Below, piece after piece: positions 41,567-48,619 of a stretch of DNA of 64,000 nucleotides. The DNA lies in NCBI GenBank assembly GCA_965230185.1, contig OZ245995.1, positions 5,332,001 to 5,396,000 of the forward strand. The letters are read 5' to 3'. This DNA comes from Motiliproteus sp965230185. GTDB taxonomy: Bacteria; Pseudomonadota; Gammaproteobacteria; Pseudomonadales; Balneatricaceae. Each line of letters begins with the position of its first letter. Position 1 is the stretch's first letter. The position numbers were made by a program, and so were the translations under genes. A model generated the notes under the pieces. The model was not told the origin of the DNA, ran no database searches, and worked only from the letters and a program-made list of their open reading frames with translations.

Positions 41567-41959
41567 TTACTGAAATCCGTATTTTCTTAGTGCAGGAGAT
41601 AGCTCATTGACAATGGTGTCAGCCAGTATCTCCAATTCGTTTTTCACTTCCACAAGCCTGTTATTCAGTTCTGTATTTTGACTCCAAAACTCTGCTGGAA
41701 CTTGTGCAGTGCTTGCTAGTAGATCGCCTCGATAGAGATCACCAGATGCTAAAGGGTCGATTTCCAGTATTTCGATTGCCAAAGGAACCGTATATTGAAG
41801 TGAGATTCTTTGCTCTAAAAGCAGTCTCAGATTTTCTATGGAGAGTTCGCATAGGGGGACTTTCCTTAGCCTATGGCATTCGGTAGTCAAAGAGGAAATG
41901 AATCTGGGCTTTCCCCATTCGTCTCCTTCAAGTTCTTCTATGGATTTAGATCTATCCAC
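41567..41959 (-). CDS. Cassette protein, CdiI-like contact-dependent inhibition immunity protein
   Basis: 130 residues, soluble and acidic. The opening KSIEELEGDEWG, the TECHRLRKVPL segment, then LRLLLEQRISLQYTVPLAIE and DPLASGDLYRGDLL form the pattern of the contact-dependent growth inhibition immunity family. Such a protein would neutralise a matching toxin delivered by neighbouring cells. No CdiA/CdiB or toxin gene is in the window, so it is an orphan immunity gene carried as a cassette. Among the cassette genes nearest the integrase. Confidence 0.8.
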   Translation of the reverse strand: MDRSKSIEELEGDEWGKPRFISSLTTECHRLRKVPLCELSIENLRLLLEQRISLQYTVPLAIEILEIDPLASGDLYRGDLLASTAQVPAEFWSQNTELNNRLVEVKNELEILADTIVNELSPALRKYGFQ

Positions 41960-41975
41960 CGAGCTTCCCTAAGAG

Positions 41976-42050
41976 CCATAACGACATAGCACACGAGTCA
42001 GGCTTGCGCTTTTTGCAAGTATGATCTCGTGTTGCGGCTTGTTGTTGTGC
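41976..42050 (-). repeat. attC site 13 (integrase-proximal)
   Basis: Left core CCATAAC (41976-41982). Long arms ACACGAG (41990s) and CTCGTGT, inner arms CTTGC/GCAAG, and a degenerate right core near GTTGTTGTGC (42041-42050). It differs from all the other sites in sequence. Confidence 0.65.
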
Positions 42051-42098
42051 GCCGACCGCGCCAGATTTATCAGGCAGGGAAAGTAATGATATTTGGTG

Positions 42099-42287
42099 TC
42101 ACGGAAATTCAGCTGCACTCTGTGGTCCTTTACCTAGCACAAACTCAAAAAATATAAGCCCATATCGGGTGTCAGCCTTCCCGTGAAGCGCCTGACGGTG
42201 TCGTTTGAACTCGTTCAATCGCGCCGTTTGCGGTTCACGGTAGCATGTTAGAAAACACCCAGATATAGGACATTTTCTGATTTTCAC
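42099..42287 (-). CDS. Possible cassette gene, unknown (62 aa)
   Basis: 62 residues, MKIRKCPISGCFLTCYREPQ at the start with three Cys, then a basic middle. No family recognised. It fits a cassette whose attC is site 13, and whose upstream boundary would be the small attC-like palindrome at 42332-42375. Its short length keeps confidence low. Confidence 0.4.
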   Translation of the reverse strand: MKIRKCPISGCFLTCYREPQTARLNEFKRHRQALHGKADTRYGLIFFEFVLGKGPQSAAEFP

Positions 42288-42331
42288 CTCGGTATCAATG
42301 ACTTCAAATCACTTCAATGTCCTTATGCTCC

Positions 42332-42375
42332 CACTAACTAATAGCCACGATTCAGTGTATTAGTATCGGTTAGGC
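42332..42375. repeat. Short attC-like palindrome beside the insertion sequence
   Basis: Outer CTAAC and GTTAG with inner TAATA/TATTA arms, ending in GTTAGGC, a good integron core. At 44 bases it is shorter than usual attC sites and could be a decayed site. The rest of 42288-42391 shows no gene. Confidence 0.35.
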
Positions 42376-42402
42376 GTCATCTGCAACATCTATGGACGCC
42401 CC

Positions 42403-42639
42403 GTTTGGAGCAAGCAAAATCTTATTAGGGCTATATTAGGTATTGCAGCCATCTATCCGGATTTTCTACGTGGTTCTTTGACCACTATCCCTGATGAGCT
42501 CCGCTGATCTGGTTCTAATCATTTTAGCGTTCTAGCATTGAACGATGTTAGGGTCAGAGTTCCCAAATCACGGTCTTACCTGTCTAGCCATCACGTTATT
42601 TTGCCTGCGCAACCTATGAGCGTTCTTTTTTAGTGTTAA
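42403..42639 (-). ncRNA. Candidate guide RNA region of the IS1111 element
   Basis: Noncoding stretch between the transposase stop and the subterminal repeat. IS1111-group elements are now known to encode the target-choosing bridge/seek RNA in this downstream position. RNA boundaries and structure were not derived. Confidence 0.35.
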
Positions 42640-43686
42640 TTAACAGAGCGATTCTTTATACCGCTCTCCCTTTGCCAACAGTGCCCAAGCTATGCGAGCC
42701 AACTTATTGGCAAGTGCTACAATCACCACATTTCGATGGGCTCGGGTTAGCAAGCATTCCAACCAACGGGTTACACCTCTTCGCGGATTCATATGCTTGA
42801 GTACCGCTCGCGCCCCATGTATCAACATTCGTCTAAGATAAACGTCACCGCGCTTACTGATACCCAAAAGTTTTGGTTTTCCACCACTGGAATGCTGCTT
42901 AGGCACCAATCCGAGCCAGGCGGCAAACTGACGACCTGACTTAAACGCTTTTCCATTCCCAACCGAGGCAACCAATGCCGAGGCTGTCAGCCGTCCGATG
43001 CCTGGTACTGCTTCTAATCTTTGACACGCTTCGTTCTTTCGGCTCTGACAATTTATCTCTTCATCCAAAGCAGCTATATCCTGTTCCAACTGATACAGGC
43101 GAGCGCGCATCCTCTCAATATGACGGCGCATTATTTCTGGAAGACCTAGATCGTCTTCGTCAAATGAATCTCTAAACCAATTGTGTAGCCTTCTAGGCCC
43201 TGCTGGGATCGATGCACCGAACTCTGCTAATGTCGCTCGTATTCTGTTTATGAGGGAGGTTCGTTCCCTGACCACTCCATCACGTTCTATGTGAACTAGC
43301 AGTAGCGCCTGCTGCTCAGGTGTCTTCAAACCAACAAAACGCATGTTTGGGCGGGTCACTGCTTCACAAATTGCTTCCGCATCAACAGCATCGTTCTTGT
43401 TTGTTTTCACGTAGGGCTTTACATACTGAGGTGGCATTAATTTGACTTCATGCCCCAGTTTTTTGAGTTCTCTGCCCCAGTAATGGGAGCTTCCGCACGC
43501 TTCCATCCCTACGATGCAGGGTGACAAGTTGGCAAAGAAAGACAGTACTTTTGCTCGCCGTAATGATTTCCTGCACACACAATGACCTAGGTTATCAATT
43601 CCATGAATCTGAAAAACAGTTTTAGCCAGGTCGATACCAATTACTGCTACGGATTCCATGAGGATTTCCTCCAAACTTTTTGTCAC
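42640..43686 (-). CDS. IS110-family (IS1111 group) transposase
   Basis: 348 residues. N-terminal DEDD catalytic domain: VIGIDLAKTVFQIHG (Asp), VGMEACGSSHYWGREL (Glu) and KNDAVDAEAICEA (two Asp). C-terminal transposase_20 part: LEAVPGIGRLTASALVASVG, FAAWLGLVPKQHSSGGKPK with the conserved Ser, and GISKRGDVYLRRMLIHGARAVL. The frame appears intact. IS1111-group enzymes often insert in attC sites, which fits the location. Confidence 0.95.
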   Translation of the reverse strand: MTKSLEEILMESVAVIGIDLAKTVFQIHGIDNLGHCVCRKSLRRAKVLSFFANLSPCIVGMEACGSSHYWGRELKKLGHEVKLMPPQYVKPYVKTNKNDAVDAEAICEAVTRPNMRFVGLKTPEQQALLLVHIERDGVVRERTSLINRIRATLAEFGASIPAGPRRLHNWFRDSFDEDDLGLPEIMRRHIERMRARLYQLEQDIAALDEEINCQSRKNEACQRLEAVPGIGRLTASALVASVGNGKAFKSGRQFAAWLGLVPKQHSSGGKPKLLGISKRGDVYLRRMLIHGARAVLKHMNPRRGVTRWLECLLTRAHRNVVIVALANKLARIAWALLAKGERYKESLC

Positions 43687-43739
43687 TACGGACTATCAGT
43701 TTAGGAGGGGCGTCCATCTCATTATTTTAATACTGAGCC

Positions 43740-43843
43740 GGCTCGTTTTGTCAGAGGAGGACAAACGCGTTTATATCCGTAAACGATTAAAAGGAAAGGG
43801 TTTTCCAGGAACACCTGCCATTCTCCTCCGATGAAAACGAGCC
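43740..43843. repeat. Imperfect inverted repeat between IS and intI
   Basis: GGCTCGTTTTGTCAGAGGAG (from 43740) pairs imperfectly with CTCCTCCGATGAAAACGAGC (from 43823). Another copy of AAAACGAGCC occurs near 43936-43945. The region 43723-43992 holds no gene; it is where attI and the cassette promoter would be expected, but I cannot pick out a clear attI core. Confidence 0.5.
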
Positions 43844-43992
43844 AGCGCATATATGTTGAAGGGTTGTCACGATATCTCAGTGCCTTCTATCCGTAACAGT
43901 CTGATATTGAACCATTCATTGATTTTTTCCAGTCAAAAACGAGCCACTCATCTGATCATTTCAAGACCATTCACTGGAATTTTTCAAATATA

Positions 43993-44008
43993 CTGTATAT
44001 ATATACAG
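43993..44008. promoter_or_regulatory. LexA (SOS) box upstream of intI
   Basis: CTGTATATATATACAG is a perfect CTG-N10-CAG LexA site, 35 bases before the intI ATG. SOS control of integron integrases is established in Vibrio and class 1 integrons. Here it suggests that DNA damage induces cassette shuffling. Confidence 0.9.
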
Positions 44009-44043
44009 CAATCATCAGTGAGAAGGATCTCGAGGTTAAGGAC

Positions 44044-45006
44044 ATGGCAAAGAGCAAACTTCTGGAGCAGGTGCGACAGGAAATACGACTTCGTGGCTAT
44101 AGCATTCGAACTGAGAAGACTTACATTACCTGGATCAAGCGCTATATCCATTTCCATCGGCTGACTCACCCTGCATCGATGGGTCCGGAACAGGTCAGAG
44201 CTTTTCTCTCCTGGCTGGCCAATGACCGGCATGTTTCGATCAATACTCAGAAAACGGCCCTGAATGCGCTGGCTTTTCTCTATCACCAGGTATTGTCAAT
44301 TGAGTTGGGTGATCTTGGCTTCCAACATGCTAAACAGCATCGCCGTTTACCCGTCGTACTCAGTCGCTCAGAAATCAGCCTGATACTGAATCAACTGCAC
44401 AGGCCATATCAGTTAATTTTCTCACTGCTATACGGGAGTGGACTTAGAATCACGGAGTGTTTGCGGCTTCGGATTCAGGACGTAAGTTTCGATGATGCTT
44501 CACTGATCGTCAGGGATGGCAAAGGGGGCAAGGATCGAAAAACCATTTTAAGCCGCAACCTTTTTGATCCCATCAGGGAATGTACAGAGAGATCTCTGGC
44601 TCTTCAGGTATCCGACAATCAACAGGGGGTTGGTCCGTCGTTACCCCATGCCCTGGGTCGAAAATACCCTAACGCCTTCAGACAACCCGCCTGGATGTAT
44701 CTGTTTCCTTCTACCTCACTGTGTCCTCATCCGCTTACCGGAGAGCTATGTCGTCACCATCTGCACGATTCAGCACCTCGTAAGGCCCTCAGGAGGGCTG
44801 TGAATCGTGTGGGAATTCTTAACAAACGTATTAACTGTCATACGTTCAGACATTCATTTGCGACTCACCTCCTGGAGACGGGGCGAGATATCCGAACCGT
44901 GCAGGAGTTACTGGGTCACAGCGACGTTTCGACCACACAGATCTATACCCATGTCCTTGGTCAGCACTTTGCCGGGACAACCAGCCCTCTGGATGCATTG
45001 CAGTGA
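44044..45006 (+). CDS. intI: Integron integrase IntI
   Basis: 320 residues, intact. Tyrosine recombinase with Arg135 (GSGLRITECL), His266 and Arg269 (HTFRHSFATHLLE), His292 (LLGHSDVS) and nucleophile Tyr301 (TTQIYTHVL). The extra helix region found only in integron integrases is present between the second and third motifs (LPHALGRKYPNAF ... LFPS, about 200-223). It therefore recombines single-stranded attC sites and not the tRNA site. ATG 44044 follows a GAGGTTAAGGAC leader. It reads away from the array, as is standard. A LexA box controls it. Confidence 0.97.
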   Translation: MAKSKLLEQVRQEIRLRGYSIRTEKTYITWIKRYIHFHRLTHPASMGPEQVRAFLSWLANDRHVSINTQKTALNALAFLYHQVLSIELGDLGFQHAKQHRRLPVVLSRSEISLILNQLHRPYQLIFSLLYGSGLRITECLRLRIQDVSFDDASLIVRDGKGGKDRKTILSRNLFDPIRECTERSLALQVSDNQQGVGPSLPHALGRKYPNAFRQPAWMYLFPSTSLCPHPLTGELCRHHLHDSAPRKALRRAVNRVGILNKRINCHTFRHSFATHLLETGRDIRTVQELLGHSDVSTTQIYTHVLGQHFAGTTSPLDALQ

Positions 45007-45190
45007 TCTCAAATCAGAATTTTCTGGATTCGTACGCAGCAACTGGCCGTAGTGAGATACCCGGCCTTGTGCCATCGTTGTGACAAAACAGGACCCTGTA
45101 CTGTGGCTTTGTGTTCAGTACAGGACTGTTTGAAGCGAGGCCAACACCGCAAGTGATTGAATTTCAGTTATCTAAGAATTTCCAACAAAA
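45007..45190. other. Gap between intI and attR with an inverted repeat
   Basis: No gene seen. CCTGTACTG (45095-45103) and CAGTACAGG (45116-45124) form a perfect 9-bp inverted repeat with a 12-base spacer. It could be a hairpin ending the intI transcript, or an arm-binding site of the element integrase near attR. No T-run follows. Confidence 0.5.
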
Positions 45191-45236
45191 ATTGAAAATC
45201 CTCGTGTCGGTGGTTCGATTCCGCCTCCGGGCACCA
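45191..45236 (+). repeat. attR: 46-bp copy of tRNA-Phe 3' end
   Basis: Exact copy of 32974-33019, without the 5' half of the tRNA, so it is not a functional gene. Marks the right junction of the integrated element. Confidence 0.93.
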
Positions 45237-45243
45237 TCTTTTT

Positions 45244-45272
45244 AGGAGCCTCGTCATAAGACGTGGCTTTTT
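45244..45272 (+). terminator. Original tRNA-Phe terminator, now displaced
   Basis: AGCC-T-CGTC (45247-45255), loop ATAA, GACG-T-GGCT (45260-45268), then a T-run, 8 bases after attR. It would have ended the tRNA-Phe transcript before the element inserted. The remaining 45273-45422 shows no gene. Confidence 0.7.
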
Positions 45273-45422
45273 CGTATCAGCCCCTCTGTAGCGGCTCCGG
45301 CGAACAGCGTTCGATTCGTTCGCCCACAGGCTGCCCCCCTGCGACGTATCCATTTGTTCCGGACGAATTTGCCCACCGCCAAAATAACCTCTTTCAGGGG
45401 CTCGCAATAACCGCTGTGTTTT

Positions 45423-46481
45423 TCAGTTTCTGGCCTCGGCTCTTAAATCAAGAATTTTCCCGACCGTACGATTCCAGTTAGCGGCACATTCCGGCCCGCA
45501 GCGCTCAGCCCAGCGCGGCAGGATCACCTCCATAGCGATTCGGTTACGTATGCTGAGGTCTGCAGCAGAGGGCTCGACCAGCGTCATGTTACCCGTCTCG
45601 CCGATAGCACAGGGACCCTCAGAGAGACAGGACAGAGCGATGGCGTCTTCGGTTGCGGTTTCCTGCCACATCTTTTCGGTCAGCATGGAAACTTCCTTCT
45701 GCAACAGGGCCTTCTGATCTCTGCTCAGCAGGTTCCACTTGTTCATGTTCATTGCCCCGAACGCCAGCCCCCAGCCCACCCGCAGGGTATATCCATGTGA
45801 AGCAACCTTATACAGCTCTCCTGTATAGGCCGACATCGTGCCGGTTATCGCGCAGTCAAAGATTCCCTTCTCAAGAGCTTCCGGAACATCATTAAACGGT
45901 GCGCTCACCGGGATCGCGCCGGCGCCTTCGACAAAATCCCCCAGGGTCGTCAGAAAAACCCGGATTCGCTTACCTTTCAGATCTTCAATGCTGCGTATCT
46001 GACTATTGCACCAGATCATCTGACTGGGAAAGGGGTAGAGCATCATCAGCTTAGCGTTATACTTTTCCGCGAAGGCGCGCTCCAGCGTGGGGAAGTAAGC
46101 TTTCGCTACCCGCTTCTGCATCGCCAGGTTCTGTACCAGAGAAGAGAGGTCGGCCCCCTCAAATATCTCACTTTCCGGCACGACATATCCCGGCAGCCCA
46201 AAGGCAAAGTCAAAGACGCCATTTTTGACCAGCCGCATAATTTCATAGCCCTGCAGACCCAGCTCGGTGTGCGGCTTGATTTCACCGATAATCTGCCCCT
46301 GCGATACCTCGGCGATACGCTCGTTCCAGAAGGGCCCCTCGTGCTTCTGATAATTGGTGAAATACCCCCAGGTGCCTACCGCCTTAATAATGATGGTATC
46401 GTTTGCTGCCAGAACACCGCTGATTGCGGTCATCAGCAGCCCGACAGAAAGTGAAACGGCAAGATTTCTTAACTTTTTCAT
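45423..46481 (-). CDS. Orphan TRAP-type periplasmic binding protein (DctP family)
   Basis: 352 residues from the ATG at 46481 (MKKLRNLAVSLSVGLLMTAISGVLA signal peptide); an earlier ATG at 46502 is possible. The mature protein has the DctP ligand-binding pattern (ALEKGIFDCAITGTMSAYTG; GKRIRVFLTTLGDFVEGAGA), with several extra Cys near the C-terminus. No dctQM follows it. It is divergent from a sensor kinase gene 203 bases away. It may therefore serve as a ligand-bound signalling partner of the kinase rather than as a transport subunit. Confidence 0.85.
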   Translation of the reverse strand: MKKLRNLAVSLSVGLLMTAISGVLAANDTIIIKAVGTWGYFTNYQKHEGPFWNERIAEVSQGQIIGEIKPHTELGLQGYEIMRLVKNGVFDFAFGLPGYVVPESEIFEGADLSSLVQNLAMQKRVAKAYFPTLERAFAEKYNAKLMMLYPFPSQMIWCNSQIRSIEDLKGKRIRVFLTTLGDFVEGAGAIPVSAPFNDVPEALEKGIFDCAITGTMSAYTGELYKVASHGYTLRVGWGLAFGAMNMNKWNLLSRDQKALLQKEVSMLTEKMWQETATEDAIALSCLSEGPCAIGETGNMTLVEPSAADLSIRNRIAMEVILPRWAERCGPECAANWNRTVGKILDLRAEARN

Positions 46482-46684
46482 AAACACCAGTTTTTCAGAC
46501 ATTCCGGGGACGGTCCCAGCGGGCTTTCCAGAGTAGCTTTTATTATGGTACCTGACCACAACCGGCGAGAAGCCGGCTGATGGCAGGCCCCGCAACAGAC
46601 AGATGCCGTTTTTCAGTTGTCTGTTTTCTCATTAAGCTATGAGATAACTATTATGCAGCTCCGACTTACCAAGGCAGCCTTTGT

Positions 46685-48619
46685 ATGAAAAACAGTCATA
46701 AGCTGGGGATTCGGGGACGCTTTTTCCTGGCGTTCGGCGCATTGAGTGCGCTGACTCTGCTCGCCAGCATTATCAGCTGGGTTTCCTACAATCGGCTCGG
46801 AGATGAACTGAATCTTGTGGTTGAGGGCAATATCCAGACCCTGAGCCTGATGGCCGGGCTGAAAGAGCAGGGAACAAAAATAACCCTGATGGCCCCCACC
46901 CTGCTGGCGGCCGAAGATGAGCAGCGTCGCCGGGCGATCTGGAAAGAGCTGGACCACAATATGACCGCCATGTCCGCTATGCTGCCGGAAATCTCTGCCA
47001 GAACCCCGGATCATAAGGCACAGAAAGCCCTGATTGAACAGATTGAAACCTTAAAGGCCACCCTGGCGGAACTTGACAGCAATGTCCTCAGGAAATTCGA
47101 AGTTCAGCGGCAGAAGCAAACTGAAAACCAGCGGCTGAGGTGGATAGCCTCCGGCTTTCTCAGTGAGATAAACACCTTAACGGATAACGCCCAGAGAAAT
47201 CTGTTCAGCTACTACAACCAGGATTTCCCCGATTCCTGGATCGCTATCAAAAACGGTGGCCAGAAGACCACAATCAATGCAGACCTGCAGCGACTTTATC
47301 GCATCAAGGCGGACGTCAATCTGCTGATTAACCTGGTAGACCGGGCACAGCACCTGCCCGACCTGAACTCACTGATAGCCACCCAGACCCATTCCGAGGA
47401 GATCACTCAGCGGATTAAACAGGATATCCAGGCGGTGGATAACGTACCGGGCATACAGGCGCTGAAACAGACCATTGTGAACATTGTTTTCCTGACCCGA
47501 GGTGAGAACAATATGTTTACGATCCGAAGCCGGGAGCGGCTTATCCTGCAGTCCGGAGAGCTGCTGCTTAACCAGATGAAAGAGCAGCTGGATAACTTTA
47601 ATGGACTGATAACAATGCAGACGGATAAGACAGAGGAGGCCGCCCGGAGCTCTGCCAGCAGTGCACAGGAGACGATTAAGAAAAGCCGCATCTGGATGCT
47701 GCTGATGGTTGCGGCAAGCTTACTGTTTTCAATTCTGATCGTCTGGCTGTACGTGGGACGCTATATGGTGGCGAGGATTACCAGCCTGGACCGCAGCATG
47801 CGTTCAATAGCCAATGGTAATCTCGATGAACAGGTTCAGGTTAAAGGCACTGATGAAATCGGCACTATGGCCCGCTCGCTGATCAGTTTCCGGGATCAGC
47901 TCAGCACCCTTCAGGAGGAGCTGGTACAGGCCGGCAAACTGGCGGCACTGGGCCAGTTATCAGCCGGTATCGCCCACGAGATCAACCAGCCACTCTCGGC
48001 GATCGGCCATTATTCACACAATGGTATGCGGTTACTCAACGCGGGTCGGGTTGAGGAAACCGGGAAAAACCTCAATCAGATCTCCAATCTGACTAAACGG
48101 GCCACCACCATCATTACCCGGCTGAAATCCTTAGCCCGTAACCAGCCTGCGAATCTGGTGATCGTGGACCTTCAGCGGGTCATTGATAACGTCCTGAATA
48201 TGCTTGAAGGCGATGAAGTCAGAAAACTGACCACTATCGACGTTAATTTTCAGCAGCCGGGTAATCAGGTAAAAGCGGACCCGGTACAACTGGAGCAGGT
48301 CGTCCTGAACCTTGTAACCAATGCTCTGGACGCCATTAACGATCAACCGGAGAAACGGATCAGCATTGACTGCCGCCATAGCGCTGACAGACTGGAAATC
48401 CGGGTCAGGGACAGCGGTCCCGGTATCAGCAAGGAGCTGCGGGAGCAGATTTTTGAGCCTTTCTTTACCACCAAACGGCGAGGCCAGAGCCTGGGGCTGG
48501 GGCTGGCCATCTCCTACAACATCATCAGAAATTTTGGCGGCAAGCTGACCATTGATGATAATTCAGACAGTGGCGCGTCATTTTGTATTCAGTTACCAGA
48601 ATACCGGAGTAATCAGTAA
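46685..48619 (+). CDS. Membrane sensor histidine kinase (TorS/DctB-like)
   Basis: 644 residues. Membrane segments at about 12-33 and 336-357 enclose a large helical periplasmic domain of the TorS type. A HAMP domain (about 357-410) and phosphoacceptor His431 in LSAGIAHEINQPL follow, then a HATPase domain (NLVTNALDAIND, RDSGPGI, GLGLAISYNIIRNFGG). HEINQPL is typical of DctB-type kinases that pair with sigma54 activators. Start/stop overlap with the response regulator gene. With that regulator it should control the TRAP genes downstream. Confidence 0.93.
   Translation: MKNSHKLGIRGRFFLAFGALSALTLLASIISWVSYNRLGDELNLVVEGNIQTLSLMAGLKEQGTKITLMAPTLLAAEDEQRRRAIWKELDHNMTAMSAMLPEISARTPDHKAQKALIEQIETLKATLAELDSNVLRKFEVQRQKQTENQRLRWIASGFLSEINTLTDNAQRNLFSYYNQDFPDSWIAIKNGGQKTTINADLQRLYRIKADVNLLINLVDRAQHLPDLNSLIATQTHSEEITQRIKQDIQAVDNVPGIQALKQTIVNIVFLTRGENNMFTIRSRERLILQSGELLLNQMKEQLDNFNGLITMQTDKTEEAARSSASSAQETIKKSRIWMLLMVAASLLFSILIVWLYVGRYMVARITSLDRSMRSIANGNLDEQVQVKGTDEIGTMARSLISFRDQLSTLQEELVQAGKLAALGQLSAGIAHEINQPLSAIGHYSHNGMRLLNAGRVEETGKNLNQISNLTKRATTIITRLKSLARNQPANLVIVDLQRVIDNVLNMLEGDEVRKLTTIDVNFQQPGNQVKADPVQLEQVVLNLVTNALDAINDQPEKRISIDCRHSADRLEIRVRDSGPGISKELREQIFEPFFTTKRRGQSLGLGLAISYNIIRNFGGKLTIDDNSDSGASFCIQLPEYRSNQ

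Larger units (their letters stand above)
42385..43722 (-). mobile_element. IS1111-type (IS110 family) insertion sequence
   Basis: The 348-residue transposase is flanked by perfect 11-bp inverted repeats ATGGACGCCCC at 42392-42402 and its complement at 43707-43717. Subterminal repeats of 11-13 bp, a few bases inside the true ends, are the mark of the IS1111 group, so the end coordinates given are estimates. It lies between intI and the first cassette. Downstream of the transposase is a 237-base noncoding stretch. Confidence 0.85.
33020..45236. mobile_element. tRNA-Phe integrative element carrying an integron (12.2 kb)
   Basis: Bounded by the tRNA-Phe 3' end and an exact 46-bp copy of it at the far end. 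The first gene inside is a tyrosine integrase reading toward the tRNA, then an excisionase-like gene, a Rep_trans/MobT-like gene and an unknown gene. Then comes an integron: cassette array, IS1111-type element and intI. Cassette DNA is visibly more AT-rich than the flanking chromosome. No conjugation genes are present, so it would need help to move between cells. No phage structural genes are seen. Confidence 0.9.

Noticed and set aside
36443..42050. CRISPR array from the regularly spaced repeats
   Set aside because: The repeats are 75-90 bases, palindromic and variable with GTTRRRY cores, and genes lie between them. They are attC sites; no cas genes are present.
36443..42287. Antibiotic-resistance cassettes
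   Set aside because: No aminoglycoside, beta-lactam, trimethoprim or other known resistance protein pattern was recognised in any cassette.
44044..45006. intI as a XerC/D or a second element integrase
   Set aside because: It has the extra integron-specific region around LPHALGRKYPNA and sits beside attC sites.
33020..45236. Prophage
   Set aside because: There is an integrase and an excisionase-like gene but no capsid, tail, lysis or packaging genes.
45168..45407. Leftward frame of 79 codons over attR
   Set aside because: It contains the same tRNA antisense peptide and has no other coding sign.
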